Position numbers and translations under genes: made by a program. Of a stretch of DNA of 58,595 nucleotides, positions 41,040 through 49,815 are shown in pieces; positions within the stretch are counted from its first letter, which is position 1, and each line of letters starts with the position of its first letter. Source of the stretch: Occultella aeris (GTDB taxonomy: Bacteria > Actinomycetota > Actinomycetes > Actinomycetales > Beutenbergiaceae); contig NZ_CACRYJ010000034.1 of the NCBI RefSeq assembly GCF_902703175.1, positions 1-58,595 of the forward strand, in the 5' to 3' direction. The notes below the pieces were generated by a model. The model was not told where the DNA came from and made no database searches. It was given only the letters and a program-made list of their open reading frames with translations.

Positions 41040-41497
41040 TCCAGGCAGAACTCGTTGCCCTCGGGGTCGGCCATCACGATGAAACCGATGCTCGTCGGCG
41101 GTTCGGGCTCGAAACGCTTCAGGCGGGTGCCGCCGAGCTCGACGAGGCGCGAACACTCGACCTCCAGTGCGGCCATGCGCTCGTCGCCGCGCAGGTCGGA
41201 CGCGGTCCGGACGTCGAGGTGGACGCGGTTCTTGGCAACCTTGTCCTCGGGCACGCGCTGGAAGTAGAGGCGCGGACCGACGCCGTCCGGATCCTCGAGG
41301 GCGGAGGCCGAGTTGCGCTGGTCCTCGGGCACGCCGGCCTTCTCCAGGAAGTCGTCCCAGGCGGCGAGCGGGTCCGCGCCGGGCGCCAGGTCCACTCCGG
41401 GCGGGCCGGGGTGGACGTAGCCGAGCACGTCACGCCAGAACGTCGAAAGGACGTCGGGGTCGTGGGCGTCGAAGGTGATCTGGATCGTGCGGCTCAT
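41036..41497 (-). CDS. VOC-superfamily (glyoxalase-like) protein
   Basis: 153 residues with two beta-alpha-beta-beta-beta repeats. They begin IQITFDAHDPDVLSTFWRDV and end IGFIVMADPEGNEFCLD, with metal/substrate-side residues in VHLDVRTASDL. The DPEGNEFCL C-terminus is diagnostic of the glyoxalase/dioxygenase superfamily. The ATG at 41497 begins the first beta strand. The substrate is unknown; many relatives confer resistance or act on small thiol adducts. Confidence 0.88.
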   Translation of the reverse strand: MSRTIQITFDAHDPDVLSTFWRDVLGYVHPGPPGVDLAPGADPLAAWDDFLEKAGVPEDQRNSASALEDPDGVGPRLYFQRVPEDKVAKNRVHLDVRTASDLRGDERMAALEVECSRLVELGGTRLKRFEPEPPTSIGFIVMADPEGNEFCLD

Positions 41498-41565
41498 GAG
41501 ATCTCCGTTCGGTTCAGGATGTACAGGCTCCCACTCTGCCGCGAGCCCCGGACAGATCCCGTCCG

Positions 41566-42528
41566 CTATCGGCCGACGGCGTCCGGCAGATCCGGATCGG
41601 CCCGGAGCGCATCGAGGAGCGCCTCGACCGTGAGCCGGCGGTAGTCGACGCCGTCCGCGTCCTTGTTGTGCCTGTCGAAATAGTCGCGGCTCCCCATGTG
41701 CCGCATCGGGCCGATGCGCCGCATCGTGATCCGCCCCTCCCGCAGCGCCCGAGCCCAGGGCGAGATCCGGGCCGTGGGCCACCGACCCGGGAACACCACA
41801 CGCCCGAGCGACTGGATCCGGTCCCTGGACCCGTACACGTGCCACAGGTGCTGCACCCGGTCCAGTGCCGGGTCCGCGGCGAGAACGCCACCGATCGAGA
41901 ACACCGAGACCGGCACGTCGAGCGCGGCCAGGAACCAGCTCGCGCCGAGCGCGATCTGGCCACCGCCGCTGTACCCCACCACCGTCACCGGTGGCCGGAC
42001 GTCCCAGTCGTAGCCGTGCCGCGACAACGACTCCGCGATCTCCTGTGCGACCGCGAGATTGAACGTCGGGCCGTAGCGCGGGTCGGCCGAGACCAGCACC
42101 CGCAACGCGTTGCGCAGGTTGATCAGTTTGGATGCGGTGTTCGCGACCGGCACCCGTTGCAGGCGCTGCAGCCGCTTCCAGAACCAGTTCGTCGCCCGTT
42201 GCGTCAGACCCCGGTTCTCGACGGCGTAGGGGAACACGTCCGCGGTGACGACGGCGTCCGGCAGCTCTCGTGACAGCGTCGCGAGCACAGCCTGCTCCCG
42301 CCGGGAGTCGGTGGTGCCGTCCACGGCTCCGATCCCGGACAGGTACACCACGAAAAGGCGAGCGTCCCGCCTGGCCGCAGGGACGCCGTCGCCGGCTTCC
42401 GGTCGGGCGAGCCCTTCGAGAGCCGGCGCGTCCTTGCGCCGTGACCACCACCGCAGCGACTCCAGCGGGGCGAGCAGCGCGAAGGTCAGAGCAAGCGCCA
42501 CGAGCCCCAGGAACAGCACCTCGATCAT
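41566..42528 (-). CDS. Membrane-anchored alpha/beta-hydrolase-like protein
   Basis: 320 residues. An N-terminal helix (MIEVLFLGLVALALTFALLA) anchors it. The body has VYLSGIG, the nucleophile elbow VVGYSGGGQIALGA with GxSxG, a late Asp region and HMGSRDYFDRHNKDADGVDY near the end. The fold resembles serine hydrolases acting on lipids or polymers. The start overlaps the stop of the upstream YIP1-like gene (ATGA), so the two are coupled. The substrate is unknown. Confidence 0.72.
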   Translation of the reverse strand: MIEVLFLGLVALALTFALLAPLESLRWWSRRKDAPALEGLARPEAGDGVPAARRDARLFVVYLSGIGAVDGTTDSRREQAVLATLSRELPDAVVTADVFPYAVENRGLTQRATNWFWKRLQRLQRVPVANTASKLINLRNALRVLVSADPRYGPTFNLAVAQEIAESLSRHGYDWDVRPPVTVVGYSGGGQIALGASWFLAALDVPVSVFSIGGVLAADPALDRVQHLWHVYGSRDRIQSLGRVVFPGRWPTARISPWARALREGRITMRRIGPMRHMGSRDYFDRHNKDADGVDYRRLTVEALLDALRADPDLPDAVGR

Positions 42529-43184
42529 GCGTGGTGCTCCCGGTGCTCGAGCGGCACGAACGGGGCGCCGGAGAGGATGTCGGACGAGGTCAGGATGGTC
42601 GCGTGGCCGGTCACGAGCGTCCAGCCCCGGGAGGTCGCGCGCGCCAGCGGTCCGGCGAGGACGACCGAGACCAGGTGGGCGCCGGCCCACGCGAGACCGG
42701 AGATCGCGATGGCCGGGAGCAGGCCGACGCCGAGCACCGGACCCAGGAGGACCGCGAGCGCGACCGCCGACCACACCTCCAGGACCCGGCCGAACAGCAG
42801 GCCGAGGTAGGGGATGAACACCAGGAAGGCCAGCACGTGCGGCGCGATCGCGAACAGGTAGGCGGCGGTGATCATCTCGCCGTCGACGTTGCCGCGCGTG
42901 ACGAGCCACGCGACCAGGGCGATGACGACGCCGGTGAGGCCCCGCAGGAGCACGGTGTAGACGGCTCCGAGTGCGATCGCGGCCACCATGCGCAGGCGCC
43001 GGATCCGGTTGATCACGAACACGACGGCATGCCCGAGCATGGTCGACAGGCCGGCCAGCACCGCGATGCCGACGCCGAGGGACAGTGCGTGGCCGGGTGA
43101 GTCGAGCAGCACAGGCGGCACCCGGAAGGACAGCACGTCGCCCACGGCGGCGAACACCTGGGCGAACCACTCCACGACAGACAT
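42525..43184 (-). CDS. YIP1-like five-helix membrane protein
   Basis: A 219-residue protein with about five membrane helices (HALSLGVGIAVLAGLSTMLG; VAAIALGAVYTVLLRGLTGV; ITAAYLFAIAPHVLAFLVFI; AVALAVLLGPVLGVGLLPAI and one more). The pattern FAIAPHVLAFLVFIPYLGLL resembles the YIP1/YIPF family. It precedes and overlaps the hydrolase gene. Together they look like a membrane-bound two-protein unit; function is unknown. The ATG at 43184 is chosen over an upstream polar extension. Confidence 0.65.
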   Translation of the reverse strand: MSVVEWFAQVFAAVGDVLSFRVPPVLLDSPGHALSLGVGIAVLAGLSTMLGHAVVFVINRIRRLRMVAAIALGAVYTVLLRGLTGVVIALVAWLVTRGNVDGEMITAAYLFAIAPHVLAFLVFIPYLGLLFGRVLEVWSAVALAVLLGPVLGVGLLPAIAISGLAWAGAHLVSVVLAGPLARATSRGWTLVTGHATILTSSDILSGAPFVPLEHREHHA

Positions 43185-43363
43185 CGGGACACCATCATCC
43201 ACGGTCCGTGCGCGGGCAGGGATCCGCCGGCCGTATCGGCCCCGACGGACGAGGCCCGGTGTGACCGCCGACACGGTGATCCAGCGCACGATCTAGAGAC
43301 TTTGCCCACGGTTCGGAGTAGACCAGAGGAAGAGGCAGGCCCTCCGAGCGGAACGAGGAGACG

Positions 43364-44518
43364 ATGGCACACCCACGAGTGGTCGTGGTCGGCGGCGGGT
43401 ACGGCGGGGTCGCCGTGGCACAGCAGCTCGATGCGGTCGCGGACGTGATCCTGGTGGAGTCCAAGGACGCGTTCGTGCACGCGGTCGGCACGCTCCGAGC
43501 CGTCGCGGACCCGGCCTTCGAGGACCGTGTGTTCCTGCCCTACGACCGGCTGCTGACCCGCGGGCGGGTCATCCACGACACGGCCCGTGCCGTCACGCCC
43601 ACCCGGGTCAGCTTCAGCCGGACCGAGTTCGTCGACGCCGACTACCTCGTCCTCGCCACCGGCACCGGGTACCCGTTCCCGGCGAAGTTCCTGGAGTCCG
43701 AGGAGAGGGTGGTGCGCTCGCGGATGGCGCGGCTGCGCGACGCACTCGGGCAGGCACGGCGGGTGCTCCTGGTGGGCGCCGGCCCGGTCGGGGTGGAACT
43801 CGCAGGCGAGCTCACCAGCGCCTTCCCGGACTTGGGCGTCACGCTCGTGGACCAGGCCGATGACATCCTGACCACGATCGACGTGATCGCGCAGGTACGC
43901 GACTCGATCCGGACGCAGCTCCTCGAGCGGGGCGTCGACCTGGTCCTCGGTGCACCGCTCGGCTTCCTGCCCCCGATGGACGTCGGCCGCCTGCAGGACT
44001 TCACCGTCCGCACCGACGCCGGTGTGGAGATCGACGCCCAGGTCTGGTTCCGCTGCTACGGCAACCGGGCCGTGACCGACTACCTGGCCGGTGGCCTGCT
44101 CGACGCGCGCCGCCCGGACGGCACCCTCCGGGTCACCGAGCACCTGAACGTCGCCGGGCACGAGCACGTGTTCGCCGTCGGGGACATCGCGGACCTACCC
44201 GAGACGAAGCGCGCCGACGCCGCTCGTGCCCACGGCCGGGTGGTCGCCACGAACATCGCGGACCTGATCGCCGGCCGCGCGCCGTCGACCGTGTACGAGC
44301 CGCCACCCGAACGCATCGTGCTCCCGCTGGGGCCCGACGGCGGTGCCTCCCAACTGCTCGACGAGTCCGGTGTGCCGTGCTTCCACGGGCCCGAGGAGAC
44401 CAGCCGGATGAAGGGCGTGGACCTGTTCGCCGACCTCATGGCCGAGCAGTTCCACCGCTTCGACGATGTCACCGAGCACTCCCGCAGCGAGGACACCTCG
44501 CTGGAGTACACCGGCTGA
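43364..44518 (+). CDS. NAD(P)H/FAD-dependent oxidoreductase (AIF/NDH-2-like)
   Basis: 384 residues. An N-terminal FAD-binding GGGYGGVAVAQQL loop, ATGTGYPFP, a second Rossmann VLLVGAGPVGVELAGEL and the FAD-site VFAVGDIADLPE motif define a pyridine-nucleotide disulphide-oxidoreductase-type flavoprotein, closest to AIF/FSP1 or type 2 NADH dehydrogenases. No C-terminal membrane anchor is obvious. GAGGAGAC precedes the ATG. It is divergent from the hydrolase/YIP1 pair. Confidence 0.92.
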   Translation: MAHPRVVVVGGGYGGVAVAQQLDAVADVILVESKDAFVHAVGTLRAVADPAFEDRVFLPYDRLLTRGRVIHDTARAVTPTRVSFSRTEFVDADYLVLATGTGYPFPAKFLESEERVVRSRMARLRDALGQARRVLLVGAGPVGVELAGELTSAFPDLGVTLVDQADDILTTIDVIAQVRDSIRTQLLERGVDLVLGAPLGFLPPMDVGRLQDFTVRTDAGVEIDAQVWFRCYGNRAVTDYLAGGLLDARRPDGTLRVTEHLNVAGHEHVFAVGDIADLPETKRADAARAHGRVVATNIADLIAGRAPSTVYEPPPERIVLPLGPDGGASQLLDESGVPCFHGPEETSRMKGVDLFADLMAEQFHRFDDVTEHSRSEDTSLEYTG

Positions 44519-44559
44519 CGCTCGGGCGCCCGCCCGAGGCGGGCACTACGCTCGGCGAC

Positions 44560-45522
44560 ATGGCAGCCAAGGCCGACGACACCGCCGTCGAACTCGACGT
44601 CGGCGGACGCACCGTGCGGATCAGCCACCCCGAGCGGGTCATGTTCGCCGCACGCGGGGAGACGAAACTCGACCTCGCGAACTACTACCTCGCCGTCGGC
44701 GACGGCATCGTGCGCGCCCTGCGCGAGCGGCCGTGCATGCTGCACCGGTTCCCCGACGGCGTCGCGGGTACGAAGGTGCACCAGAAGCGGCTGCCGCGGG
44801 GTGCGCCGGACTGGGTCGAGACCGTGGAGCTGCACTTCCCGCGGTACAACCGAACCGCCGACGAGCTCTGCGTGACCGAGCTCGCGAGCGTGATCTGGGC
44901 CGTGCAGATGTCCACCGTCGAGTTCCACCCCTGGAACTCCCGACGCTCGGACACCGAGAAGCCCGACGAATGGCGCATCGACCTCGACCCGATGCCGGAC
45001 TGCCCGTTCGACCGGGTCCGGCACGTTGCGCACGTGGCCCACGAGGTCCTCGATGACCTCGGCATCACCGGCTACCCGAAGACCTCCGGCGGATCCGGCC
45101 TGCACATCTACGTCCGGATCGAACCGAACTGGGGCTTCGACGACGTGCGCCGGGCCGCGCTCGCGTTCGCGCGGGAGGTGGAACGCCGCGCGCCGAAGGA
45201 CGTCACCACCGCCTGGTGGCGCAAGGACCGGGACCCGGCCGCCGTGTTCGTCGACTACAACCAGAACGCCCGCGACCACACCATCGCCAGCGCCTACTCG
45301 GTGCGCGGCAAGGACGAGGGCACCGTCTCCACCCCGATCCGGTGGGACGAGATCGACGACGTGGACCCGACCGTGTTCACGATCGCGACCGTCCCGGCCC
45401 GGTTCGCGGAGCTCGGGGACCTGCACGCCGACATCGACTCGAAGGCGTACCGGCTCGATCAGTTGCTTCAGTGGGCGGACCGGGATGGCCGTGACGAGCC
45501 GGATCCGGGTGGCCCTGACTGA
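44560..45522 (+). CDS. LigD-type polymerase/primase domain protein
   Basis: A 320-residue stand-alone NHEJ primase-polymerase (AEP family). It has VRISHPERVMFA, then a conserved block (WRIDLDPMPDCPFDRVRHV) with the DLD metal-binding pair, GITGYPKTSGGSGLHIYVRI with the His, and later VFVDYNQNARDHTIASAYSV, all LigD PolDom hallmarks. The ligase and phosphoesterase domains are not present in the gene. In NHEJ PolDom fills broken ends with Ku and LigD; no Ku gene is near. The ATG at 44560 is 41 bases after the previous stop. Confidence 0.93.
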   Translation: MAAKADDTAVELDVGGRTVRISHPERVMFAARGETKLDLANYYLAVGDGIVRALRERPCMLHRFPDGVAGTKVHQKRLPRGAPDWVETVELHFPRYNRTADELCVTELASVIWAVQMSTVEFHPWNSRRSDTEKPDEWRIDLDPMPDCPFDRVRHVAHVAHEVLDDLGITGYPKTSGGSGLHIYVRIEPNWGFDDVRRAALAFAREVERRAPKDVTTAWWRKDRDPAAVFVDYNQNARDHTIASAYSVRGKDEGTVSTPIRWDEIDDVDPTVFTIATVPARFAELGDLHADIDSKAYRLDQLLQWADRDGRDEPDPGGPD

Positions 45523-45750
45523 CTGCCCCGCCCCGGTTGTCGATCCGCGGGTCCCCCTTTCGTGGTGATGGTGAAGGCCGCCGGCGCGGCGGCCCTCGGG
45601 TGCACCTGTACCGCAGCGTCGGGCATGCCGTGACCCTGGGCTGAGCGGGGCAGGGCGCGCGAAACCAGGTCGAAACGGTCCCGGGCTACCCTTGCCTCTC
45701 GTGTCACCGAACTCCACCTGCCCCGTCCGACCCACGCTCGAGCAACTCGT

Positions 45751-46737
45751 ATGAGGGTCCTGCGCCGGTGGGTGGACCCGTTCGTCGTCGGGATCCTGAT
45801 CGCCCTGGTCCTCGGGCTGGTGCTGCCGGTACCGGACGCGCTGCGCGGGGCGATCGAGGGTGTCGGAGACGTCGCCGTCTTCCTCCTGTTCCTCGTGTAC
45901 GGGGCGCGGCTGTCCACCCGTGAAGTCCTCGGCGGACTGAAGAATGTGCGCCTGCAGAGCAGCATCCTCGGATCGACCTACCTGCTGTTCCCGTTGCTCG
46001 GGCTGAGCGTGTCCTGGGTGGCCGCGCCGATCATCGGCGATGCGCTCGCGGCCGGGGTCCTGTTCCTGTCCCTGCTGCCATCCACGGTGCAGTCATCGGT
46101 CGCCTTCGTGTCGGTGGCGCGGGGGAACGTGGCCGGGGCGATCTGCGCCGCGACGATCTCGAACCTGCTCGGCATGGTGCTGACCCCGCTGCTCGTGCTC
46201 TGGCTCATGGGGGCCTCGGGTGCCGGCGGGCTCGGCGGACTGCGATCGGTGCTGCTGCAGCTGCTGCTGCCGTTCGTCGTCGGTCAGCTCCTGCAGCCCT
46301 TGGTCGGGACCTGGCTGCGCGCGCACAAGTGGCTGACCACCCTGCTCGACCGGAGCACGATCATCCTGATCGTGTTCGGGGCGGTCGCCTCCGCCACCGC
46401 CGACGGGGTCTGGTCCTCCGTCTCCTGGGTGATGATCGCGGCACTGCTGGTGATCAGCGCCGTGGTACTCGCGATCATGCTCGCCGCGACCTGGTGGGGA
46501 GGACGCGGCATCCGGCTCAACCGGGCCGACCGGATCGCACTGCTGATGTGCGGGTCCAAGAAATCCCTGGCGACCGGCCTGCCGATGGCCGTGGTGCTGT
46601 TCCCCGCGGCTACCGCGGCAACGATCGCCGTGCCGCTGATCATCTTCCACCAGTTGCAACTCGTGGTGTGCGCGGCACTGGCCCGACGCCTCGCCCGCAA
46701 CTCCGAGGACCCCGGGGTCGTGGCGACCCAGGCGTAG
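45751..46737 (+). CDS. Bile acid:sodium symporter (SBF-like/YfeH-type) transporter
   Basis: A 328-residue protein with about ten hydrophobic helices. VFLLFLVYGARLSTREVLGG, LSLLPSTVQSSVAFVSVARG with AGAICAATISNLLGMVLTPL and LMCGSKKSLATGLPMAVVLF are the SBF-like cores, with the unwound-helix proline/Ser residues. Family members move organic anions with sodium or protons. There is no good ribosome site before the ATG at 45751, so translation may be weak or the start misplaced. The gene is convergent with a membrane protein. Confidence 0.88.
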   Translation: MRVLRRWVDPFVVGILIALVLGLVLPVPDALRGAIEGVGDVAVFLLFLVYGARLSTREVLGGLKNVRLQSSILGSTYLLFPLLGLSVSWVAAPIIGDALAAGVLFLSLLPSTVQSSVAFVSVARGNVAGAICAATISNLLGMVLTPLLVLWLMGASGAGGLGGLRSVLLQLLLPFVVGQLLQPLVGTWLRAHKWLTTLLDRSTIILIVFGAVASATADGVWSSVSWVMIAALLVISAVVLAIMLAATWWGGRGIRLNRADRIALLMCGSKKSLATGLPMAVVLFPAATAATIAVPLIIFHQLQLVVCAALARRLARNSEDPGVVATQA

Positions 46738-46744
46738 CCCGTGC

Positions 46745-47107
46745 CTACACCTGCAGCGTGACCCGGTGGGCCGCGAAGGCGAGCGCGGCCAGCAGCACCA
46801 CACCGCCGATCAGGGCACCGAACCCTCGGTGGCGAGCCTTGACCGCCAGGATCATCACCGTCGAGTACGCCGCGATCAGGATGCCGGACCACAGCGCGGC
46901 CACGGGCACCCGGGCCGGACTGCAGCCGGCCGGGGCCGGGTGGACCGCCGGACAGACTGCCTGGGCCGTGGCGGGGATCGCCAGGAGCCACGTAGCCACC
47001 AATGACCAGAGCAGGATGAGCGACGCGGCAACGATCACCCAGGCCGCCGCTGCCCGGCTGGGTGGGTCGGGCCGATCGCCAGCCATGTTCGGTTCGTGGC
47101 GTTCCAT
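46745..47107 (-). CDS. Small membrane protein
   Basis: 120 residues with three hydrophobic helices (AAWVIVAASLILLWSLVATW; VPVAALWSGILIAAYSTVMI; FGALIGGVVLLAALAFAAHR) and two cysteines in the loop (VCPAVHPAPAGCSPA). Family unknown. It is convergent with the transporter gene (7-base gap). ATG at 47107 is chosen; another in-frame Met lies seven codons later. Confidence 0.65.
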   Translation of the reverse strand: MERHEPNMAGDRPDPPSRAAAAWVIVAASLILLWSLVATWLLAIPATAQAVCPAVHPAPAGCSPARVPVAALWSGILIAAYSTVMILAVKARHRGFGALIGGVVLLAALAFAAHRVTLQV

Positions 47108-47246
47108 CGCTGCCACGCTATCGGCCGCTGACCTTCCCGGCGGACCACAGACCCGCTCCCCGGCACCTCGCACCTGCGCCATCGAGATCGCCCCTCGCGA
47201 TGGACGATCTCGAGGTGGCGGGTCCGATCTCAGCGAGCGGCGGCCC

Positions 47247-48572
47247 TCAGGCCAGCACCGTGCGAACCACCCGGCGCGAGGCGAGCGTGCCGAGCAGGAC
47301 CAGTGCGCACGCGGCAGCCACGCTGAGCACGAACTGCAGCAGCACCGACGTCGCGGTCAGAAAGGCGTACCCGAGCGCCGGGACCATGAACAGCAGTGCA
47401 CCGGCTGTAGCCACGCCGACGGCGACGGCCAGCGGGATCGACGTCTCCCGCAGCCGGGCTGAGTCCATGACCCGCAGGTCGGTGCCGGCCAGGTGCAGGG
47501 CCCGGTACTCGCCGCCCTGATCGATGACCCGCCCGGCCTGCATCACGCCGGTGGACACGGCGGCCACGACGCCCGCGATCGCCAGGGTGAGGAAACCGCC
47601 CGTGGCCATGTCCCGGTACAGGGTGGCCTCGGCGCTGTCGCTCGCGGACGCGGGGTCGTACATGGCGACGGCGGCCGCCAGGCCCGCGATGAACGTCGCC
47701 AGCGCGATCCCGCCGACGCTTCGCCACGCGGTCTTCGGGGAGTCCACGAGCCGACGGGCAGCGATCAGCGTGGCCACGTCCTTGGCGCGGCGCACCACTA
47801 TGCGCCCGACCACGGACATCACCCACGGGCCGAGCAGGTTCAGCATCGCGAACCCACCAGCGACCACCATGACGATCACGACGATGCTGGCCAGACCGGT
47901 GTTCCAGAGGACCACGAACACAGCCGCGAACAACAGGATCGGGACCAGCCGGGACCAGTGCAGCGGGTTCGGGGTGGTCCGCGCGGCGACGCCGAGCGGG
48001 GTGATGGCGACCTTGCGCAGGCTCGCCCCGGCCGACAGCAGCGCCACCAGCGTCACGGCGAGCACCGCCGTCGGGTACACCCACCACGGCGCGATGAGCT
48101 CGGCGTAACCGAAGGACCGGCCCTGGAACTGCAGCGGCAGCACGGTCAGGATCAGCAGGAACGAGCCGGCTACGCCGATCAGCGCGCCGGCCAGGGCCTG
48201 CGCGGCCGCGTCGAGCATGGTCATGAGGGAGACCTGGCCGGTGGTGGCACCGGCGAGCCGTAGCGCGGCCAGGCGCTCGTCCCGTCGGGCGACGGCAAGG
48301 CGGGCGGCCGCTCCACCCAGTGTCACGAGCGGCACCATCAGCAGAATCGTGGCGGTTCCGGCCAGCGTCACATAGAAGCCGGCGTCGCCGTACGGATCGG
48401 GGTCCCCGCCGGCGCGCTCGGCGAAGGCGGCGAAGCCGCCGACCACGAGCAGGAGGACGGCGGTCGTCACCGCGAACGCAAGAACGGCGAGCACGCTCGT
48501 CAACCGTTGCGGGTCGGACCGGCCCGCGCTGCGCCCGCGCAGCAGCAGCCACAGGTCCAGGGCGGCCTTCAT
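47247..48572 (-). CDS. FtsX-like ABC transporter permease
   Basis: A 441-residue permease. An N-terminal helix (VLAVLAFAVTTAVLLLVVGG) precedes an exported domain and further helices (LLMVPLVTLGGAAARLAVAR; VAAGGFAMLNLLGPWVMSVV-type; GIALATFIAGLAAAVAMYDP; ILQFVLSVAAACALVLLGT-type). This is the MacB/FtsX-type topology. Its start overlaps the ATPase stop (ATGA), so the two proteins form one transporter, typical of lipoprotein/antimicrobial-peptide export systems. Confidence 0.85.
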   Translation of the reverse strand: MKAALDLWLLLRGRSAGRSDPQRLTSVLAVLAFAVTTAVLLLVVGGFAAFAERAGGDPDPYGDAGFYVTLAGTATILLMVPLVTLGGAAARLAVARRDERLAALRLAGATTGQVSLMTMLDAAAQALAGALIGVAGSFLLILTVLPLQFQGRSFGYAELIAPWWVYPTAVLAVTLVALLSAGASLRKVAITPLGVAARTTPNPLHWSRLVPILLFAAVFVVLWNTGLASIVVIVMVVAGGFAMLNLLGPWVMSVVGRIVVRRAKDVATLIAARRLVDSPKTAWRSVGGIALATFIAGLAAAVAMYDPASASDSAEATLYRDMATGGFLTLAIAGVVAAVSTGVMQAGRVIDQGGEYRALHLAGTDLRVMDSARLRETSIPLAVAVGVATAGALLFMVPALGYAFLTATSVLLQFVLSVAAACALVLLGTLASRRVVRTVLA

Positions 48573-49459
48573 CGCGGCACCACCGTGACGCCGTCGGGCA
48601 GGTTCGAGCCGCCGACGGCGGAGGTGCCGTTCGGTCCGTACGGTGCCGTGGGTGCGGGCCACGGCCCGGGCGCCACGGGGGCGCCGGGCTGGGCGGTGGG
48701 TCCGGCCTGCGGCGCCGGCGCGACTGGCTGTGCGGCGGGTGCGACCGGCTGCGCGGCCGGCGCCGCGGGAGTCCGGTCCTCGGACACGATCCGGCCGTCC
48801 CGCATGTGCACGGTGCGCGAGCACCACCGGGCGACCCCCGGGTCGTGGGTGACGATGACGAGCGCAGCGCCGGTGGCGCGAGTGGCCTCGGTGAGCACGC
48901 CGAGCACCTCGTGGCCGGTCTGCTGGTCAAGGGCACCGGTCGGTTCGTCAGCGAACACGACACCGGGGGAGCCGACCAGCGCGCGGGCGATCGCGACCCG
49001 CTGCGCCTGACCACCGGAGAGTTCACCGGGCCGGCGCGACTCCATGCCGCCGAGGCCGAGATAGGCGAGCCACCGTCGGGCGGTGTCGGTCGCCTGCGCC
49101 CGCGGGGTGCCCGCAAGCATCAGCGGCAGCGCGGCGTTCTCGTCGGCCGGCAGCTCGGGGAGCAGTTGCCCGGACTGGAACACGAAGCCGAAGTCCGTGC
49201 GGCGCAGGCCGGTGCGGGCACCCTCGGACATCGAGGAGAGATCCTGGCCGGCCCAGATGACCTGCCCGGATGTCGCCGGGAGGACGCCGGCGAGGCAGTG
49301 CAGCAGGGTGGTCTTGCCGGATCCGGAGGGTCCCATGATGGCCACCGACTCGCCCGGAGCGATGCTCAGGTCGACGCCGGCGAGCGCGGTGGTTCCGGTG
49401 CCGGCGGCGCCGTAGGTCTTCACCAGGGTGTGCGCGGTGAGAGGGGTTCGTGAGGTCAT
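48569..49459 (-). CDS. ABC transporter ATP-binding protein (LolD/MacB-type)
   Basis: A 296-residue ATPase. Walker A GPSGSGKTTLLHCLAG, Q-loop FVFQSGQLLPEL, signature ELSGGQAQRVAIARAL, Walker B VVFADEPTGALDQQTG and H-loop VIVTHDPGVARWC are all intact. A Pro/Ala/Gln-rich tail of about 60 residues (with PAAQPVAP repeats) follows, longer than usual and probably disordered. It is coupled to the FtsX-like permease. The ATG at 49459 begins the family sequence; upstream frame runs into the tRNA region. Confidence 0.93.
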   Translation of the reverse strand: MTSRTPLTAHTLVKTYGAAGTGTTALAGVDLSIAPGESVAIMGPSGSGKTTLLHCLAGVLPATSGQVIWAGQDLSSMSEGARTGLRRTDFGFVFQSGQLLPELPADENAALPLMLAGTPRAQATDTARRWLAYLGLGGMESRRPGELSGGQAQRVAIARALVGSPGVVFADEPTGALDQQTGHEVLGVLTEATRATGAALVIVTHDPGVARWCSRTVHMRDGRIVSEDRTPAAPAAQPVAPAAQPVAPAPQAGPTAQPGAPVAPGPWPAPTAPYGPNGTSAVGGSNLPDGVTVVPR

Positions 49460-49630
49460 GGAACCAGCCTCACGCCTGCGTCCGGGCCACGGCATCGGTC
49501 CCCGGGGGAGTCCCGGGTGCGCCCGGGTCCACCGGTGGTCGTCAGGGTGAGTCCGCCCACAGTCTGATGCCCCGATTGGAAACCAGCGGGCAGGAGCGGG
49601 TAGAGTGACCGTCGGTCCTAGTGACCGTGA

Positions 49631-49703
49631 GCGCCCGTAGCTTAATGGATAGAGCACCTGACTACGGATCAGGAGGTTGGGGGTTCGAGTCCCTCCGGGC
49701 GCG
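49631..49703 (+). tRNA. tRNA-Arg (anticodon ACG)
   Basis: Cloverleaf with acceptor stem GCGCCCG/CGGGCGC, anticodon stem CCTGA/TCAGG with loop CTACGGA (anticodon ACG, read as inosine) and T arm GGGGG-TTCGAGT-CCCTC. The discriminator is G; CCA is not encoded. A strong terminator hairpin follows within a few bases. Confidence 0.97.
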
Positions 49704-49707
49704 CAGC

Positions 49708-49743
49708 AGACCCGCTGGATTCCACGGAATCCAGCGGGTCTCT
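49708..49743 (+). terminator. Strong terminator of tRNA-Arg
   Basis: GACCCGCTGGATTCC pairs perfectly with GGAATCCAGCGGGTC (15 bp, effectively a very tight loop) followed by TCTTG. Confidence 0.8.
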
Positions 49744-49815
49744 TGCATTCCACGTACCAGCCGGACCGGATCAATCACGTTGACGGGGACGCTCGACGCC
49801 CCGAGGGTGGCTCGG

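Noticed and set aside
41036-42451. 470-codon minus-strand frame through the VOC and hydrolase genes
   Set aside because: The VOC domain begins at 41497, and the upstream part is a shadow of the hydrolase gene in another frame.
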